From: Rodentolepis nana
Taxonomy: Eukaryota; Platyhelminthes; Cestoda; Cyclophyllidea; Hymenolepididae
Direction: 5' to 3'
Length of the DNA: 11,010 nt
NCBI GenBank assembly: GCA_900617975.1
Contig: UZAE01001919.1
Span: 1 to 11,010 of the forward strand
Under the pieces are notes generated by a model. It did no database searches and was not told the DNA's origin. It saw only the letters and a program-made list of their open reading frames with translations. The translations under genes and the position numbers were made by a program. Shown piece by piece: positions 7,165-11,010 of this stretch (position 1 is the first letter of the stretch; every line of letters begins with the position of its first letter).

Positions 7165-8327
7165 TGCCTCACCATTCAAAAAGGTTGACGGTTTCTTTAA
7201 TTAAAATTGGTCCAATAAAACTTGCCAAACCGATAGGTAAAGATAACTGTGTAGAAAATGTTCCATTCTCACGCAACAAACCATGCGACAACTTTTTCTT
7301 GGCTTGAATAATTTGAAGAGTAGAAGAGTTACATCTTCTGCTCAACTTATAATTTTCTCAACATTAATAAAATCAATCCTATTTTTTGTGCAATCAAAGG
7401 ACCCATTTAAATTTTTTTAAATAGTTTTAAAAATTAGGAATTGTCTTTGAAGATTTTTGTGATTCCGTATATATCAAGATATTATGTATACTTCAAGAAA
7501 ATTAATTAATTATTTCATTGGTAGAGTTCAAAATTAATTATCATAATTGAACTGCTAAGATGGGCCACATGGATTAGTTATTCTGTTAATTAAAACTTCC
7601 CCAACTATCCTTAGACTTATTATGATATTTGAAATTTTCATTGGGAAACACAAAAATTCACTTGCTTAATATCTAAATAAAATGAAAATATTATAAAAAT
7701 TCAGGTGAATTATACCTTCTGAACATCTTGGACGTGGCGACTAATTACTTGAAAGGAATGTGTAGGAAAGTGTTTGGGTTTCCACGGTAGTTTTGATATG
7801 GTGTATGTTCATGTTCTAGCAATACAAACTTCAAGACAAATGGTCGATGTTCCAGAGGCCCTTAGATCTCATTATTAAAAGCCTATTTATGAACAATCAC
7901 TGAACTCAAGGGTTTTTCTTTAAGGGAAATATGAATTGCTGTAGCTATTATGTTTAGTAACCACAGTACTGTCCCAATAATTAAATTTTTATTTTCTTGA
8001 GTCTTGGTTCACTTCTCTTCTGGTTTCGGGTTGTGCACTATTTGCCAAACGGGAAGTTTGTATTCAAAACGTTCATATTTCCAAATACCCTAGTAATTGC
8101 TCTTCCACGATGTGCCACCTCAGGTAATGCTTTCTTCATGCATGTTTAGAAGATAAAACGATCCTAGTTTATGATCTTTGCATTCCAATAGCTAATTTGC
8201 CGAGAACCCAATGAGATTCATCCTCTCTGCCAAAGTGTCAAGGTGAAGCATGTTTAAAATACCACAGACTCCCTTTGATGGCTGTTCAATAGTTTTTTAC
8301 TGAAACTAAATGACTAGTTGCTCGTTT

Positions 8328-8338
8328 GGGGGGGGGGG
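8328..8338. repeat. G11 homopolymer
   Basis: Eleven consecutive G on the plus strand, in unassigned DNA. Such runs are unstable and the exact length may reflect assembly error. A second G10 run at 10804-10813 lies inside SINE copy 5. Confidence 0.8.
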
Positions 8339-8407
8339 TTATTGTCATCACAGGCACCAGAGTGGAAATAATTTTACCTCATAACATATTGTTATTTATC
8401 GCAATCC

Positions 8408-8437
8408 ATACTACGTCACCTGGACACCACGTAGTAT
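8408..8437. repeat. 9-bp inverted repeat with 12-base loop
   Basis: atactacgt (8408-8416) and acgtagtat (8429-8437) flank cacctggacacc. It sits at the left side of a GC-richer patch. It is the most regular hairpin in the right half of the window; the role is unknown. Confidence 0.6.
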
Positions 8438-8670
8438 AACCCCAAAACCGATCTTGGCGGGAAGTAAACCATCAAAAATAAGTGAGCAGTTTTAATTATT
8501 GGGTAGCCAGATGGGGTGAAATGTCAAACAGCCCGCCATTTCAGTTCAGGGCCAGTTGGTTCAGGACTTGTCAACCGTACCTACGCAGTGAAATAAACAT
8601 TTTATATTTATTATTAAGTGAACTATTCGATCATCTTTACTACGCCAGTTAAAGTTTTGCCATTTTTTCT

Positions 8671-8940
8671 ATTATTTCTTTACATCAAATGGCAGACTTT
8701 TGATGGTTATCATTAGACCTTTAGCTGACTTCAAGCTTCATAGAGAGGAGGAACATCAAAGTCAAAAAAGTGGAGAGGGGGGAGGGGAGACAGAAGTAAA
8801 GGTAGGGGAAAGGGTATGATGAATGCTATGGAAGCCGTCGAATATGACAGAGTCGGGTCGTGGTAGTTTGGAGTCAACTGCCGGTTTATAGACTTTTTGG
8901 CCAGGATGCACCACGTGATGGTAAGTCTAGCAAACCGTCT
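8671..8940 (-). repeat. SINE-like element copy 4 (reverse orientation, diverged)
   Basis: Read on the minus strand it carries the head gcacc/gcatcc region, AAAGTCTAT, the pyrimidine-rich middle (seen here as ggagaggggggaggggagac on plus), the 3' block ttgaagtcagctaaaggtct and TGATAACCATCA, and a degenerate AAAGAAATAAT tail. It lacks about 17-19 bases that in copies 3 and 5 hold the CGTAT/ATACG hairpin. No clear target duplication remains, so it appears older or more rearranged than copies 2 and 3. The 5' end at about 8940 is set by alignment and is approximate. Confidence 0.75.
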
Positions 8941-10697
8941 GTTCTACTGCTTACTGTTTCCTTATAACAAAAAATATGCGTTTTTCAATTTTTAAGTAAT
9001 TGTGTTTTTTTTAACTTTTTATCTACAACTTCAGTGCAATAGTCTTCTAAAGAAAGGTGTATTTTTATTTTAAATTCATCCATAGTTTAAAATTACGCCC
9101 GTACAATATACTATCAACCATATGCTACTCTCATCGCATTATTTTGTCAGTTTCAACTGGGCCAAAATTACTTTAATCTTACCACATTTCGGGCCTTAGT
9201 TTCGAAAAAGAACCTTCCTGCAATCGGGTAGATCTTCGACTGAAAAGTAGCATCCCATTTTTTCCCTTCAAGTGTCTAAGCTCCCAGATGATAGATATTG
9301 CCATAAAGAGATTTATGTGCATGCATATGCTGGGAAATTAGTGGGCTGGGAATTATGGCAATTTGGAAAAAAATACTGCCAGAACGGTTGAGTTTGATCA
9401 GATAAGACTAAATGATCGGTACACAAAAAGGGGAGCGACATGCAAGCTAAATTTTGCCTCATATTTGTGTGTGTGATGAACTTGATGATTTATGAAATGG
9501 GGAGTCCCTCTGGCAGTTGGGGGATTGATTTAGTGTATTTGTATCAAAATTAGCCATGTGAACCCACATTCATCTTAACGAATTATCCGGAGAAATAGAT
9601 GTTATCGCAATTCTAATATCCCAAGCCTTGATTGTTAAAATTACTCAGGGCAATAAAGAGGAACATTTGCAGGTTTTAAATCGTGGGAAGGCGCCTAAAT
9701 AAAAATAACTTAAAAAATATTTCTTCAACAAGAAACGTAGAAGTGAAATGAATAAGACTTATAATTGAACCCTAAAGATAACGTAAGTGCTTCAATTAAA
9801 TCATGAGAGAAATGAGTTATTCACACAATTTCGCAATGCACCATTATTCTAAATTTTTTGCTAAGATTGCATTTTAGTGATTATGTGAGCTTATGTCCAC
9901 TTAATTGAATCTTGTACCTTTATTTAAGTTGCAAATACAATTGGAAATAATTGAAAAATCTTTAAATTGATTAAATAAATAGATGTGATATTCTGTAAAT
10001 ATGGTAGCTGAAGTATAGTATAGAAATGGTAAATGGAATTCAAAAAGTGATTATTAAAAAAGCGCCATTAAATATTGATAAATTTTAATTTATCATGAAG
10101 AGTGGAGATTTCTGATGAAACAGAACGCTTTTCTCAATCATCTTCAGATTTTATTTGAACATCCAAGTGAGTGAATTCAATGTAGCCAGGACGCTTGAGA
10201 ATATTTTGGAAACCATCTTGTTGCTATTTACGGTGAATTAAAGTGGGATTAGTAATGAACATGTGGAGACTGAATGATCTATGCTAGCCGCATCAGTAGT
10301 TCTTTCAAACTGTGGCATTATTTTAAGTGATTGTTAAGGACTTTGTCGAATTTGTGTGCATTGTCGAATCCTTAGAATGTTCAAAGCGGGTGGTAAAATC
10401 GTGTAATTGGGTAATTTTAATGAATGCCTAGATTTTAACGTTAAGTATGAAAGTGGTGTGAATCATCAGAGTTTGGGTGAACACAATTATTTCAACCCAA
10501 TTTCTACTAGAGCTGCGTTCCAGAATGGTTCCCTCCCCCTGGAACTCTAGCAGGATGATGACTTTGTAGTTATTTGTGTCCACTCGCTTTTGTCTGCACA
10601 ATTATCATATTTATGACTTCTTATAACCAAAGGCAAGCTAATGAGAATAAAAAAGAGTGATTTGAAATATGTCTGAGTACAGCAGAGTCTACTCAAG
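8941..10697. other. unassigned AT-rich region, intron-like or intergenic
   Basis: About 1.76 kb with no open frame worth naming and no similarity to the transposons in this window. It contains a near-perfect palindrome, TGATAAATT/AATTTATCA, at 10076-10095. A direct repeat of ttgtcgaat lies near 10343 and 10362. An imperfect hairpin spans 10507-10550. Composition resembles insect intron or intergenic DNA. Confidence 0.55.
10507..10550. repeat. imperfect hairpin with 5-base bulge
   Basis: CTAGAG-(ctgcg)-TTCCAG at 10507-10523 pairs with CTGGAACTCTAG at 10539-10550, giving 12 bp interrupted by a 5-base bulge on the left arm. It could be a decayed transposon end or chance. No partner element was identified. 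Confidence 0.45.
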
Positions 10698-11010
10698 ATT
10701 CATTTATTTATATAAATGGCAGGCGTCTTGATGGTTATCATTAGCCCTTTAGTTGACTTCAGGCTGACAGTTGGGAAGGAACATCAAATTGAAAAAGTCG
10801 ACAGGGGGGGGGGAACAGAAGAGTGTTTCAAAGATGTAAAAGAGACAGACAGACACAAAGGTAGAAAAAAGGTGAGGTGAGTACTGTGAAAATATTTCAA
10901 TATGGCATCGAGTGAGGTGATGGTAGTTTGAAGTGAGAAGTCAACTGCCAGTCAATAGACCTTTTTGTCGTATGAATATACGTTGCCCAGGGTGCACCAC
11001 GTGGAGGTAA
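10698..11010 (-). repeat. SINE-like element copy 5 (reverse orientation, cut by window end)
   Basis: Almost a complete copy: only about 18 bases of the head lie beyond the window. On the minus strand the order is TTACCTCCACGTGGTGCACC, the CGTATATTCATACG hairpin, AGGTCTATTGACTGGCAGTT, then a pyrimidine-rich middle with TTTGTGTCTGTCTGTCTCTT and a C10 run (G10 at 10804-10813 on plus). It then continues to the 3' block GCCTGAAGTCAACTAAAGGG, TGATAACCATCA and an ATAAATAAATGAAT tail. It retains both palindromes CCACGTGG and GGTGCACC, so it may be near the family consensus. Confidence 0.85.

Larger units (their letters stand above)
6887..8670. other. unassigned region, no gene recognised
   Basis: About 1.8 kb, AT-rich on the left and more mixed after 7700. 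Small hairpins occur at 7141-7164 and 8408-8437, and an 11-G run at 8328-8338. The minus strand has a 33-codon frame at 8038-8139 without recognisable motifs. The 8390-8600 patch is richer in G and C and ends in AATAAA near 8591, which could be part of a solo LTR, but I cannot define both ends or a duplication. Confidence 0.5.

Noticed and set aside
1..11010. tRNA genes, CRISPR array, bacterial operon or terminators
   Set aside because: No tRNA B-box with cloverleaf, no regularly spaced repeats, and no closely packed genes with ribosome binding sites; the sequence is eukaryotic repeat-rich DNA.

Overview
This is AT-rich, repeat-dense eukaryotic DNA, probably from an arthropod and most likely an insect. 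The basis is a mellifera-type mariner, a TTAA-flanked 'mutator-like' transposase remnant of a kind common in arthropod genomes, a multicopy SINE-like family, and long low-complexity AT stretches without genes. No bacterial gene organisation, tRNA, rRNA, CRISPR array or convincing host exon was found. The species cannot be named from the sequence alone.

Layout. Positions 1-165 and 405-704 hold two plus-strand copies of a short interspersed element of about 300-325 bp with an (ATAA)n tail. The second copy has an 11-bp target-site duplication. From 716 to 1878 there is featureless AT-rich DNA. A mariner (DD34D) transposon fills 1879-3159, with terminal inverted repeats (TIRs), a TA duplication and a nearly complete transposase gene broken by two 1-base losses and one stop. 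Eight bases beyond its TA duplication, a third SINE copy (3180-3503) sits inside its own 11-bp duplication. From 3515 to 5331 there is unassigned sequence with a few short open frames of unknown meaning.

A second DNA transposon occupies 5336-6882, flanked by TTAA, with perfect 19-bp inverted ends. It carries a minus-strand transposase pseudogene in three frames, and the middle of the protein, including the expected catalytic core, is missing. From 6887 to 8670 the sequence is unassigned, with a GC-richer patch and a hairpin near 8400-8600. Positions 8671-8940 and 10698-11010 hold two minus-strand SINE copies, and the window edge cuts the last. The 8941-10697 interval looks intronic or intergenic.

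The recognisable genes are both dead transposases. Mariner inserted at TA, the second element at TTAA, and the SINE-like family was presumably copied by an unseen LINE (inferred from the target duplications and short-repeat tail). The most interesting content is the five-copy SINE-like family with an unfamiliar, palindrome-rich head, and the internally deleted TTAA element.
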